A model generated the notes under the pieces. It saw only the letters and a program-made list of their open reading frames with translations. It was not told the origin of the DNA and ran no database searches. A stretch of DNA of 64,000 nucleotides, from IMG/VR virus record IMGVR_UViG_3300042197_001567, positions 27,095 through 91,094 of that record; one strand, given 5' to 3'. This document shows, in pieces, positions 7,038-15,578 of this stretch; within the stretch, counting starts at the first letter, position 1, and every line of letters starts with the position of its first letter. A program made the translations under genes and the position numbers. The stretch comes from a virus.

Positions 7038-9044
7038 TTATAATTTTTTACCATAACATAAACCAGGAGCTGTCATACCAATTGGTGTGACAGTAAACCC
7101 TAAACAAGCAATTTCCGTTTTTCCGTTTTCGGCCTCCTCTTTATCGATACCATCAACAATTGCCTTAACTGCTGCCATAAATTTATTTGGAGAACCATCT
7201 GCCATTGGACCTGTCGGTATTCCAACGCTTTCGAACTCACCCACAATGCCAGAATATGCTCTAGAAGATGAAAACCCATCCATAAATTTGGAGGCCGCTA
7301 ATAAAGGTAAAGGTATGTCATTTCCACCACCTCCAAAAATTTTTGTAGTTAGTTTCAATAATCTTTGCAATTCATCAATTACACTTTTACATTCTCTAAT
7401 ATCAACCACTAAATCATAAAGTGTTGTTATTATTTCTGTAAGAGCTAAAATTATTTTGACCCTTTTATTATTTTTTTCATTTTTAATATCCGCAATTACA
7501 TCTTTAATTAATTTTTTGATATCTTGTACGACTGAATCAAAAATTATTTTTACAAAAATACCACCTATTTTAGATACCACTTGAACAAAAAAGTTTTTAA
7601 ACTTTTGTGAAAACTCTGTATAACTTTTTATTGTGTCTAAACTATTATTACCCAAAGATTTTAGAACAATTGCAAATGGTAATAAAGTTTTTGGGGATAT
7701 AAGAGCATTAATAACCGCCTTTGGTAATTCTTTGATAAATTCTAAATCTAAATTTATTTGTATTGGTAACCAGTCTGGATTTTCAGTAATTGATGTTGTG
7801 AAATCAACCGCATCGTCAATATTGTTATTATTATTTGATCCTGGCACAAAATTCAAATTACCAACTGCAGATATTGCCGCAGATGAATTAACAGGTAATT
7901 TGATGTTATCACATGTTGCAAACACAGCAACTCTATTTTGAATATTAGTCAGAGTTTCATCTATAAAATTCAAATCTATTTCTGAAAATTCAAAAAAAGA
8001 ATCGTCCAAATTATCTAACTCTGATAGTTTTGCTGACCCAGATACGTCTATTTCTTTATTAGGATCAAAACATAATCCTAATATTCTTTGAATTATTAGT
8101 AATATTTTTTGATATTCGATGATATCATTTTGACCATCAGATTTTTCAATTGATAAAGCTCCGACCAATTGATTTATTAAATTTGCAAATATATTTTTGA
8201 AATCTAAAACTTCTATAGTTTTATAATAATCTTTTAAAAATTGTTTGACTACATTTCCAGTCACTCTATTTGCCAAATTAATTTTTAAAAAATTACCATT
8301 ATTACCAAGATTATCAATATCAACATATGTCATATTGAATAAATCTTGAGTTGATTGACCTTTATATTGAGATCCGTATTGGACTGAAAATGGTTGGTTT
8401 ATGTTTTGTATTCTGTTGTAAATTTCCTTGTTCATAGGAAATGGATTAGATGGATACGATAAGTTTTTTTGTTCATATATAATTTTACCAACATCACTAG
8501 TCGGGTCTTGCTTCAACATCCCTAAAAAATCTATTGACTGTAATTTTATGTATAAATCTTGGTTTGGGGTAAATGTTTGATTTTCCGAACATCCCGCGGC
8601 TTTTAAAATTTCATTCTCTAATAATTTTAATATTTCCGGTTTTAAACCCTCAATTCCAATTATAAATTTTCTTATTATGTATTTTTTTACGTCTCTATCT
8701 TCAGAATGTTTTTTTTCAAAGTCATATAGTTTTTTTTCTAAATTAGTAGATAAACTATCTATTGTGGATTTAACTAAATCATCCGAAGACTCGAGTTTTA
8801 AATTCAAAAGTTCATCGAGTTGTGTTTTGAATTTTTCTTTTGACTTATTAAATTTCTTTTTTTTGGCTTTATATTTTTCACTATATTTTTCGTATCTTTT
8901 TGTTAACTGCTCTTTCTTTTTTTCAAATGAATCACCATGTTTTTTTTTAAGTTTTTTGTAATCCGCTTGCAGTTGTTTAAATCTTTTGGTGTTTTTTATT
9001 TTTTTACCGATTTCATCATAACCGTCTTCGATATCAATTGCCAT
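7038..9044 (-). CDS. Large virion structural protein with N-terminal coiled coil (668 aa)
   Basis: Residues 1-130 are a long Lys/Glu-rich coiled coil (KKLKKKHGDSFEKKKEQL and similar). The middle is mixed alpha/beta and rich in Ile, Asn and Asp. Residues 430-560 have amphipathic and hydrophobic helices (KTLLPFAIVLKSLG, then KIIFDSVVQDIKKLIKDVIADI). The C-terminus ends in a Gly/Pro-rich hydrophobic segment, GFTVTPIGMTAPGLCYG. Position at the head of the gp5 operon suggests a baseplate hub or wedge component. I cannot match it to a specific T4 protein. The hydrophobic C-terminus could interact with a membrane during injection; this is speculation. Confidence 0.65.
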   Translation of the reverse strand: MAIDIEDGYDEIGKKIKNTKRFKQLQADYKKLKKKHGDSFEKKKEQLTKRYEKYSEKYKAKKKKFNKSKEKFKTQLDELLNLKLESSDDLVKSTIDSLSTNLEKKLYDFEKKHSEDRDVKKYIIRKFIIGIEGLKPEILKLLENEILKAAGCSENQTFTPNQDLYIKLQSIDFLGMLKQDPTSDVGKIIYEQKNLSYPSNPFPMNKEIYNRIQNINQPFSVQYGSQYKGQSTQDLFNMTYVDIDNLGNNGNFLKINLANRVTGNVVKQFLKDYYKTIEVLDFKNIFANLINQLVGALSIEKSDGQNDIIEYQKILLIIQRILGLCFDPNKEIDVSGSAKLSELDNLDDSFFEFSEIDLNFIDETLTNIQNRVAVFATCDNIKLPVNSSAAISAVGNLNFVPGSNNNNNIDDAVDFTTSITENPDWLPIQINLDLEFIKELPKAVINALISPKTLLPFAIVLKSLGNNSLDTIKSYTEFSQKFKNFFVQVVSKIGGIFVKIIFDSVVQDIKKLIKDVIADIKNEKNNKRVKIILALTEIITTLYDLVVDIRECKSVIDELQRLLKLTTKIFGGGGNDIPLPLLAASKFMDGFSSSRAYSGIVGEFESVGIPTGPMADGSPNKFMAAVKAIVDGIDKEEAENGKTEIACLGFTVTPIGMTAPGLCYGKKL

Positions 9045-9046
9045 AA

Positions 9047-9415
9047 CTATTTTTTGAATTTATATTGATTATCTGACGCATCTTTATCTATTAATGATTT
9101 CATAACGTCATCGTCCAAATCTAAATCAGATAGGGTAAAATCATCTTCCTTTTCGTTTGATTTTTGCCATATTTGGGCTTGGAGTTTTGAAAGAGATAAT
9201 TTTTTTTCAACACAGTCATTAATAATTTTTTGTTGTTTTTCAATTACAGGACCAATAAGAGTCATATCTTCAGGTTCTTTCATCATTGTCAACATTTTAT
9301 TTTGAATTCTAATTGCAGTACTTCTTTGTTCTACAAGTTCATTATAGATTTCCTGCATCAATGATACCATTGAATCTTTAGATAAATTAATTTCTTTTTT
9401 TTGTGGTCTTGGCAT
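9047..9415 (-). CDS. Small helical hypothetical protein (122 aa)
   Basis: 122 residues from MPRPQKKE. A longer frame begins at TTG 9430 but runs through a TATTTATA motif (9419-9426), so the ATG at 9415 is chosen; it lies only three bases from that motif. The protein is helical, with basic N-terminus and an acidic tail (LSDLDLDDDVMKSL). Length and make-up would fit a terminase small subunit or an assembly adaptor, but no diagnostic motif is present. It lies three bases before the 668-aa structural gene and is probably cotranscribed with the baseplate genes. Confidence 0.6.
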   Translation of the reverse strand: MPRPQKKEINLSKDSMVSLMQEIYNELVEQRSTAIRIQNKMLTMMKEPEDMTLIGPVIEKQQKIINDCVEKKLSLSKLQAQIWQKSNEKEDDFTLSDLDLDDDVMKSLIDKDASDNQYKFKK

Positions 9416-9418
9416 ATC

Positions 9419-9426
9419 TATAAATA
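9419..9426 (-). promoter_or_regulatory. TATTTATA late-promoter-like motif
   Basis: Within GATATTTATAGAT, three bases before ATG 9415; helps decide that start. Confidence 0.5.
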
Positions 9427-10176
9427 TCAATCTTTAAAAATTTCCTGTATCAAGTCTACGTATATTTTTTTATATCGTTTCATACAAATTCTAATTTCTT
9501 TTGTTGTTAAGTTTGTCATTTCACGTAATTCAAAAAGAATAACATTTTTATTGAACTTATTATTGTTTGATTCTGGTAATAAATTTTTATAATTATCAAA
9601 TAAATCTGAAATTGCTCTACCAAGTTTTTTTTCTTCTTCTGTTATTTTTTTATCGTTCATATTATCATAAAGTTTTTTTTTAAACTTTTTAATAATTTCT
9701 TCAGTCGATATTTCCTCTTCATCAATAAAATATATTAAATCCGGGTTGTTTTGAATATCAGAAGATATATCTTCGTATGAAACTTTTCTGTTCATTTCTT
9801 TCTGATCTTTCATTATTTGACCCATCAAATAATTTTTACATATAGTTCCAAAATATGAATAAGCCTTTTTTTCTTTCGAAGGTTTGAACTTATCAATTTT
9901 GGTCATCAAAAAAGAATGTGTATCATTATGAATCTCATTATAATTCATATCCTTCCTATACAATTTGTATCTTCTTATTATGGAAGATATCATTTTATCT
10001 AAAGGGTGCCTTAAAAATTCATTATATATTTTATTTTTATCTTCAAAAGAATCGGCGATTAAAAACTCTCTAACCGCCAATTCTTCTTTTTCCGCAAAAT
10101 AATTTGTATTATTAGGCTTTCTACCTTTCCTTTTCTTTGTCTCACAATCTAAACAATTCTCATCTTTTTGTAACAT
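9427..10176 (-). CDS. Late-transcription sigma factor, T4 gp55-like
   Basis: 249 residues. An N-terminal CLDCETKKRKGRKP stretch precedes a sigma-70 region 2-like core at about residues 55-140: LDKMISSIIRRYKLYR, DTHSFLMTKIDKFKPSKE, YSYFGTICKNYLMGQI. The aromatic-rich YSYFGTICKNYL segment corresponds to the promoter-melting/-10 recognition helix in gp55-type factors. The C-terminal third has a basic helical part (LREMTNLTTKEIRICMKRYKK) that looks like a shortened region 4/HTH. In T4, gp55 directs host RNA polymerase to late promoters of the form TATAAATA; the recurring TATTTATA motif here is a candidate target. The start overlaps the last base of the upstream glycosyltransferase stop. Confidence 0.75.
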   Translation of the reverse strand: MLQKDENCLDCETKKRKGRKPNNTNYFAEKEELAVREFLIADSFEDKNKIYNEFLRHPLDKMISSIIRRYKLYRKDMNYNEIHNDTHSFLMTKIDKFKPSKEKKAYSYFGTICKNYLMGQIMKDQKEMNRKVSYEDISSDIQNNPDLIYFIDEEEISTEEIIKKFKKKLYDNMNDKKITEEEKKLGRAISDLFDNYKNLLPESNNNKFNKNVILFELREMTNLTTKEIRICMKRYKKIYVDLIQEIFKD

Positions 10177-10982
10177 TAAACAGTTTCGGGTTCATATTTT
10201 ATTTCTCTATCTTTTATGTAGAAATATTCTTTTTTTGCTGAATCAATCCAAAACTTTACCTCATCTTCAGACAAACGATCATCACCATTCTTATAGTTCC
10301 AAAAAATCGAACCAGTTCGAAGATTCATATGTTTATATCCGATTTTTGGGATTGTCATAATTTTAGTTGAGTTTTGAGTAAGTCTCAAAAACAATTCATA
10401 ACCAAAAGTTAATTTAATCGATGGTTTAAGCCCACCATTAATTAGAAAAGAATCTCTTTTTATAACCATTCCAGAAATTTGAAAATTTTGATAGGTCAAG
10501 AGAGTGTCATTGGATAAAATCCCAATATCTGAAGATATATTAGCTGCAAATGTTGCTTCGTTTGTAAATCCCACAAAAACACCTTTGTCATCAACATCAA
10601 CAACTACTGGTAAAAATGCATCATAATCTTGATATATACTCATATAATTTTTTACATTTTTAAACCAAATATTTGAGTACTCATCATCAAACTCTAAAAT
10701 ACTTACCCATTCGGAAGTTGCTTTTTCGACTCCAAGATTTACCTGGCTTGAGAAATTGGGCGATCCTTCATGTTCATAAATTTTTACATTGATACCTTCG
10801 AAATTAAATGACTCAACATAATTTTTAAAATTATCTTCGCCAGAATGAACGATAACTAATTCATTTACTTGTTCACTTTGGTTTTTTACCGACAAAATAC
10901 ATTTTTCGAAAAATTCATCAAAATCTGAAGTGTTTCTTGTCTTAATTGGTAATATTACTGATATTGTGTTCATGTGTTCCAT
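10176..10982 (-). CDS. Family 2 glycosyltransferase
   Basis: 268 residues with a GT-A fold: an N-terminal Rossmann strand (TISVILPIKTRN), the nucleotide-binding segment VNELVIVHSGEDN, and a metal-binding acidic motif, EFDDEYS, near residue 97 in place of a plain DxD. GT2 enzymes transfer a sugar from a nucleotide donor with inversion. ATG 10982 immediately follows the upstream stop; a second ATG at 10973 gives a more standard GT2 start. It is the last gene of a minus-strand sugar block and shares one base with the sigma-factor start. Acceptor unknown; phage virion proteins or modified DNA are candidates. Confidence 0.82.
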   Translation of the reverse strand: MEHMNTISVILPIKTRNTSDFDEFFEKCILSVKNQSEQVNELVIVHSGEDNFKNYVESFNFEGINVKIYEHEGSPNFSSQVNLGVEKATSEWVSILEFDDEYSNIWFKNVKNYMSIYQDYDAFLPVVVDVDDKGVFVGFTNEATFAANISSDIGILSNDTLLTYQNFQISGMVIKRDSFLINGGLKPSIKLTFGYELFLRLTQNSTKIMTIPKIGYKHMNLRTGSIFWNYKNGDDRLSEDEVKFWIDSAKKEYFYIKDREIKYEPETV

Positions 10983-10983
10983 A

Positions 10984-12045
10984 TTATTGTATAGTTTCTA
11001 ATTTATTTAATTGATCCTCAAATGAAGCGGATCTTTTGTCAAAGATTTCTGAAAAAACTTCAACAACATTTTTTTGAAATTTCTCATAGCTGCTATATTC
11101 AGATGATGTTGTTTCCATACTAGAATACAACTCTGGATTAATATTATCTTCTAACCAGTTTTGTACAAAATCAGCAACAACATCAACAACAGAGTTTTTA
11201 TTAACTAACCATAATCCGTTGTCTTCGTTTAACCAGTTTGGTTGTACATAAGGTAAAACACCAATTACCGGGATACCCATTTTCATAGACTCCAACGGAA
11301 ATGTACCAAAACTACTTGTTGGGTCTATCCAGATAGAAACAAAACTATCTTTCATTGCCTCACTGAATTGTTTTTCGGTTAACCCTCTCAAATCTCTGAA
11401 AGTAATCCACCGATATTGTGGAAACCTTGCGTAAAATTCTTTAATTATATTGGCAGTATCACGTTGATCCCTAGTGTGCATTGAGATTATTGTTTTTGCA
11501 GGAGTTTCACTTTTCTGAAAACATTCTGATATAACAGGATTGATAATATCAAAAGATACTTTTCTCATAATTTTTTCAATGTGTGATTTTTGACTTTCGG
11601 ATGTTGTAATACATTTGAAAAAACCTAACTGTGACCAGGTTTGTCCAGGTTGTAATGTTTCGAACATGTGATCATATGCTTGAGTTAAAACAATTTTTCC
11701 ACACGGAAGATTTTTTACTTGTTCCATAATATATCCAAATATTTCAGGAACAATAAGTAAATCATCTGGAGATATTTCAAGATTACCTTCATCTATTGAT
11801 TTGTGAGGTAAAGTGTCCATATAATAAGACCCTAACCATTCACCAACACCAATATATTCTTTTGTTTCATGTAGGATAATTGGATTATATCCATTTTCTT
11901 TTAATGTTAGAGCCATTTGATATGTGTGTCTAACAGATGCTCTAGCATTTCCTTTTGTGTCTTGGACTACAAAGTAAATTCTAGATCTTTTGTCTTTCAT
12001 ATTAGAAATTGATTTTTCTAACTTCTTGATTTGTTCTGTATTCAT
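10984..12045 (-). CDS. GT-B glycosyltransferase (GT1/GT4-like)
   Basis: 353 residues. The N-terminal domain begins after a 20-residue helix with IYFVVQDTKGNARASVRHTY, a GT-B acceptor-domain start. The C-terminal nucleotide-sugar domain contains FVSIWIDPTSSFGTFPLESMKMGIPVIG (about residues 236-263), the E-x7-E-like signature that contacts the donor in GT4 enzymes. It is the second gene of the block that ends with the GT2 gene and is two bases from it. No membrane segment is seen, so it should work in the cytoplasm, for example on virion proteins or a soluble precursor. Confidence 0.8.
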   Translation of the reverse strand: MNTEQIKKLEKSISNMKDKRSRIYFVVQDTKGNARASVRHTYQMALTLKENGYNPIILHETKEYIGVGEWLGSYYMDTLPHKSIDEGNLEISPDDLLIVPEIFGYIMEQVKNLPCGKIVLTQAYDHMFETLQPGQTWSQLGFFKCITTSESQKSHIEKIMRKVSFDIINPVISECFQKSETPAKTIISMHTRDQRDTANIIKEFYARFPQYRWITFRDLRGLTEKQFSEAMKDSFVSIWIDPTSSFGTFPLESMKMGIPVIGVLPYVQPNWLNEDNGLWLVNKNSVVDVVADFVQNWLEDNINPELYSSMETTSSEYSSYEKFQKNVVEVFSEIFDKRSASFEDQLNKLETIQ

Positions 12046-12053
12046 ATTTTATA

Positions 12054-12353
12054 TTATAATTTGTTTATTATTTCTTTCATTAAAAGTGAATTAAATGCAA
12101 TCTTAAATGGGATTGTTAATTCGCTGTTATTTGGTCCTAACTTTTCATCAACATCGTGTGATTCTGTCAATACAGTTTCTAAAAGGTTTTTTATTAATTC
12201 ATATTTAACTAAATGAATTTGTGCTTCTTCTTTAGGTTCTGTATTTTCCATTTCTACATCCTCGATTTCTGACTCAATCGGAACTTTAATTTGTACGTAT
12301 TCATCAATTCTATCGATGTCAACATAGTAAGTTTCATTAAATATTTTAAACAT
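12054..12353 (-). CDS. Small acidic hypothetical protein (99 aa)
   Basis: 99 residues, strongly acidic in the middle (IESEIEDVEMENTEPKEE) with helical C-terminus. No motif is recognised. It overlaps the upstream HAD-like gene by 8 bases and so is probably translationally coupled to it. Could be a small partner or regulator of a neighbour, but there is no direct evidence. Confidence 0.6.
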   Translation of the reverse strand: MFKIFNETYYVDIDRIDEYVQIKVPIESEIEDVEMENTEPKEEAQIHLVKYELIKNLLETVLTESHDVDEKLGPNNSELTIPFKIAFNSLLMKEIINKL

Positions 12354-13011
12354 AACTTTTTGATATTTTTTCTAATGATAATTTAAATTCTGATAAAGTG
12401 GATATTTTATGATCACATTGAACATCTTTATTATATGCAGTTTCAAATTTAATTACGGTTTTATTGTTCGGGACGTTGTTTAGTAAAGAAGGATTGGCCG
12501 TTAGCAATACATCAACTTCATCCCACATTTGATTTTTAGTTATTTCACTATAGAATAAAATTTTTTCAATCAAACAACCAAACTTACTTAAGAAAAATAA
12601 AGATGCCGGTTTTGATTTACCAATCTCGTCTGACACTATAAGTAAATTATATTCATCTCGTAAGTCATAATAAATTTCATTTAGTAAATTAAATGTATTC
12701 ATTTCTGTTGATGGTGCATGTCCGAATAATTCCATAGTATATTCTTCATACATAAAACTATATAATTCATCTTTGTCTTGAAACTTGTAATGATTCATAA
12801 GATCTAAAGAATTGACATCACTAATAATACCATATTCGAATGAATTTGTGTTATAAGTTTCCTCTGTGTTCCCAGAATAATCCATATTGTACGTTCTACC
12901 TAAAAACATTTCGTGATCAACGTCGACCAAATGTTTTTCGTAAAGTTGTTTAAATTTTTCTAAAGTGTCTCTTAACACACCATTAATTTCAATCCCTATT
13001 CTCATCGTCAT
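12346..13011 (-). CDS. HAD-like protein with degenerate catalytic motif
   Basis: 221 residues resembling the HAD/5'(3')-deoxyribonucleotidase-like proteins of phages. Motif I reads RIGIEINGVLRDT at residues 4-16, where the family has DxDGV; both aspartates are replaced (Glu 8, Asn 10). Motif II is near LLIVSDE (Ser 127), a Lys follows at about 132-134, and the motif III region is WDEVDVLLTANPSLL (about 163-177). Without the nucleophile Asp a phosphatase reaction is unlikely, so it may act as a binding or scaffold protein. It overlaps PhoH by 23 bases and the next small gene by 8 bases. Confidence 0.65.
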   Translation of the reverse strand: MTMRIGIEINGVLRDTLEKFKQLYEKHLVDVDHEMFLGRTYNMDYSGNTEETYNTNSFEYGIISDVNSLDLMNHYKFQDKDELYSFMYEEYTMELFGHAPSTEMNTFNLLNEIYYDLRDEYNLLIVSDEIGKSKPASLFFLSKFGCLIEKILFYSEITKNQMWDEVDVLLTANPSLLNNVPNNKTVIKFETAYNKDVQCDHKISTLSEFKLSLEKISKSYV

Positions 13012-13726
13012 ATTTTTTTAGTATTTTACCGATTAATGGATTTCTAACATTTTTGGCGTTTCCAAAATCATATATCCCAACGTCATCAACATTTTTAAAT
13101 CTTTGAATTGCGTCGTACAATCCGGATTGTTTTTTGTCTTTATATCTATCGGTTTGCTCAAGATCACCAGAAATAAAAAACTTACTGTTGAACCCAATTC
13201 TGGTTAATAATAGTTTCATCTGATTTGGTGTTGAGTTTTGTGATTCTTCAAATATCAAAATAGAATTGTCGATATTCATACCTCTCATGTATGCTAAAGC
13301 AAACACCTCAATAATTTCAGCGTCTTTTAATTTTTCTCTTGCTTCTTTTCCGATAATTTTATTTAACAAATAATATGATGGAAAAATATACGGGTCTAAT
13401 TTTTCTTCTAAATTTCCAGGGAGAGACCCAAGTTTTTCTTCCGCCTCAACTGCTGGTCTAACAATGATAATTTTTTCATAAGAATTTTCGGGATCCATAA
13501 GTAAATCAACAGCCGCTTTCATTGCAATATAGGATTTACCAACACCGGCAGGTCCTGAAGCTATTGTAATTTGATTTGACTTTAATATCTTATAATATTC
13601 TTCTTGTTCTTCAGATAAAAATTTATTTCTTTGTTTTCTTTTAATTATAGTGTTAATGAAATCTTTTTTAGAAAGAAGAGGTGTTGGTTCTTCTTTCACT
13701 GGGGTTTGTTTTTTTCTTGTTGTCAT
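12989..13726 (-). CDS. phoH: PhoH-like P-loop ATPase
   Basis: 245 residues. Walker A is GPAGVGKS (58-65). The PhoH-specific segment IIIVRPAVEAEEKLGSLPGN follows (86-105). The Walker B position is ILIFEESQN (156-164), with Glu-Glu-Ser-Gln where the family usually has DEAQN. FISGDLEQTDR lies near residue 190. PhoH-like proteins are widespread in marine and T4-like phages; their role is not settled, and ATPase/RNA helicase activity is the usual proposal. A Lys/Pro-rich N-terminal 20 residues is outside the core. The ATG shares one base with the upstream nucleotidyltransferase stop. Confidence 0.93.
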   Translation of the reverse strand: MTTRKKQTPVKEEPTPLLSKKDFINTIIKRKQRNKFLSEEQEEYYKILKSNQITIASGPAGVGKSYIAMKAAVDLLMDPENSYEKIIIVRPAVEAEEKLGSLPGNLEEKLDPYIFPSYYLLNKIIGKEAREKLKDAEIIEVFALAYMRGMNIDNSILIFEESQNSTPNQMKLLLTRIGFNSKFFISGDLEQTDRYKDKKQSGLYDAIQRFKNVDDVGIYDFGNAKNVRNPLIGKILKKYDDENRD

Positions 13727-14172
13727 TAAGTTGCAAATCTTTTTTTAGATTCCTGTTTATAGATTTCTTGTCTTAAAGATGATGTTGAAAAATGATGGTC
13801 TCTTCTATTATAAATGACTTTAATTCCTCTTTTTTGACATATATCTTTTGCCGTAAAATCTTGGTTCTTATAGTCCTCACCTATGATTCTAACATCTAGA
13901 TCCAGTGCGGAAAATAATGTCTCTAACTCTTCTTCAGTTGAATATGGTATAATTTTGTCAACATAATTAACCGCATCGAGTTGTATATATCTCTCAACTA
14001 AAGATTGTATTGGTTTATTTTTTTCGGGTCTGTCTATTGTTGGGTCAACTTGTAATGCACAAATTAAAAAATCACAATATTTTTTACATTCCTCTAACAT
14101 TATAATATGTCCAGTATGTAATAAGTCAAATGTACTACAAGTAATACCAATTATTTTATTTTCTATTTTCAT
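13726..14172 (-). CDS. Cytidylyltransferase-like nucleotidyltransferase (TagD/RfaE type)
   Basis: 148 residues, full length for glycerol-3-phosphate cytidylyltransferase/RfaE-C type enzymes. The catalytic HxGH is HTGH at residues 19-22 within ITCSTFDLLHTGH, followed by the typical D-x-L-I-C-A-L segment. The C-terminal STSSLRQ, about residue 130, matches the STSxxK/R nucleotide-binding motif. Such enzymes activate a sugar- or polyol-phosphate as CDP or ADP derivative, so this gene may supply donor substrate for the surrounding glycosyltransferases. Genes on both sides lie within a few bases, so it is part of the minus-strand operon. Confidence 0.88.
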   Translation of the reverse strand: MKIENKIIGITCSTFDLLHTGHIIMLEECKKYCDFLICALQVDPTIDRPEKNKPIQSLVERYIQLDAVNYVDKIIPYSTEEELETLFSALDLDVRIIGEDYKNQDFTAKDICQKRGIKVIYNRRDHHFSTSSLRQEIYKQESKKRFAT

Positions 14173-14198
14173 AATATTAATCTATCACAAAAATAAAT

Positions 14199-15578
14199 TT
14201 AGTCCACATTAAAGATTAATAACATTTCATAGTTTTTAGGAAGATATTGATTATCTTCCGGTTTAATTGTTGTGTAAGTTATATTTTGTTTTTCTCTTTT
14301 AAATAAATCTTTTCCGTTCTTTACAACGTCCATAATATGTTCTTCGTTTACAAATTCTCCATTATTATACTCTTGGTGTGAAAAATTTTGAATTTTATTT
14401 TTAATAAAATTTACATCCCCAAAATATGAAAAATGCCAACCTCCTTTTTGTACCACACTTCCATCACCCATTCTAACTCTTTGAGGTGAGTTAATTGTTT
14501 TATAAGTTCCATAATTAATAACTTTTGGAAAATGCCAAACACCATTAAATTTACAAGTTAAATTATAATAATACATTTCCTGTCTCAATGTCATTAAAGA
14601 TTTTACCAATTTTTTAGCTTTAAGTTCTTTGATGGTATTTGTGTCTGGTATTTCATCAACATCGGTTATAAGAATAATGTCATCATCATTTAATGATAAT
14701 TGTTTAATACCTTTATCAATTGCATTTCTTTGTGTTGTTTCATTTGTCCAGGGGTTAGAATGGTTAAGTTCGTCCTCAACAATATGGATAATTTTATTAA
14801 GATATTTTTCATAACGTTCCTTATTTTCCTCAAAAAACAATGGCTTTTCTTTACCGACAAATGTTTTTGTGGACTCAACTAAAACAAATTTATCAACTAA
14901 ACCATCAAGTTCTTTCAATCTAAATTCTAACATATCAAACTCATTATAAAAAATAAAACAATCTATTATTTTTGTTTCACTTTCTTCTTTGATTTCTTGT
15001 TCTCCTTTGGTAAAGATAGAAGTCATACTATCATAATTAATTTTTTCGTCTTTTTTAAAAATCTCAATATTTTTCATTTGGTTTATTATATTGGATAGGG
15101 AAGGTAAAGTTTCACTTTTAGTTAAAATCTGGTAAGGAGTGACCTTTGAATCGATATATTCTTCTCTAAAGGATGTATGAAGATCCTCAATCACATAAAA
15201 TCCAGAATTTTTTAATTTTGGCCAAAGGATCTCTAATGATTTTAATTGGTGTGATGTCATATGACTACCGTCGTCAATGATAATATCGAAAAAATCATCT
15301 TGATATAATTTAGTTAAATTATCGTCCGCTTGTGAAATTTTTGTAAAATGAAATCTTTCGTGTTGAAAATTGATGTCGATAATATCGATGCAATATATTT
15401 CAGCGTTTTGAAAATAATCTAACCATGTTTTAATTGAATTTCCGGATAGAAATCCTATTTCTAATAGATTAATTTTTTCATTTCGTAAATTATTAAATTT
15501 AGAATCATAAAAATCTAGAAACTTATGATAAGTCGCTTTGTCAGTTTTGTAGGATAATCCTATTTCTTGTAGTGTCAT
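14199..15578 (-). CDS. Fusion of SAM methyltransferase and GT17-type glycosyltransferase
   Basis: 459 residues in two domains. Residues 1-195 are a class I methyltransferase: LLEIGFLSG (38-46) is the SAM loop, CIDIID (63-68) the acidic strand, IIIDDGSHM (99-107) the catalytic-strand region; GLSYKTDKATYH at the start resembles sugar-modifying phage and Campylobacter-type methyltransferases. Residues 204-459 match GT17 (beta-1,4-mannosyl-glycoprotein GlcNAc transferase-like): IIDCFIFYNEFDMLEFRL, FVLVESTKTF, and the DVDEIPD metal motif (306-312), then GGWHFSYFG. The fusion suggests sequential transfer and methylation of one glycan. It overlaps the next methyltransferase by 4 bases. Confidence 0.85.
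   Translation of the reverse strand: MTLQEIGLSYKTDKATYHKFLDFYDSKFNNLRNEKINLLEIGFLSGNSIKTWLDYFQNAEIYCIDIIDINFQHERFHFTKISQADDNLTKLYQDDFFDIIIDDGSHMTSHQLKSLEILWPKLKNSGFYVIEDLHTSFREEYIDSKVTPYQILTKSETLPSLSNIINQMKNIEIFKKDEKINYDSMTSIFTKGEQEIKEESETKIIDCFIFYNEFDMLEFRLKELDGLVDKFVLVESTKTFVGKEKPLFFEENKERYEKYLNKIIHIVEDELNHSNPWTNETTQRNAIDKGIKQLSLNDDDIILITDVDEIPDTNTIKELKAKKLVKSLMTLRQEMYYYNLTCKFNGVWHFPKVINYGTYKTINSPQRVRMGDGSVVQKGGWHFSYFGDVNFIKNKIQNFSHQEYNNGEFVNEEHIMDVVKNGKDLFKREKQNITYTTIKPEDNQYLPKNYEMLLIFNVD

Noticed and set aside
7087-8961. Plus-strand open frames inside the 668-residue structural gene
   Set aside because: Antisense shadows rich in Ser/Phe with no plausible fold; the minus-strand gene is continuous.
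9416-9430. TTG start at 9430 for the 122-residue protein
   Set aside because: The added codons are the TATTTATA motif itself; ATG 9415 starts a normal protein.
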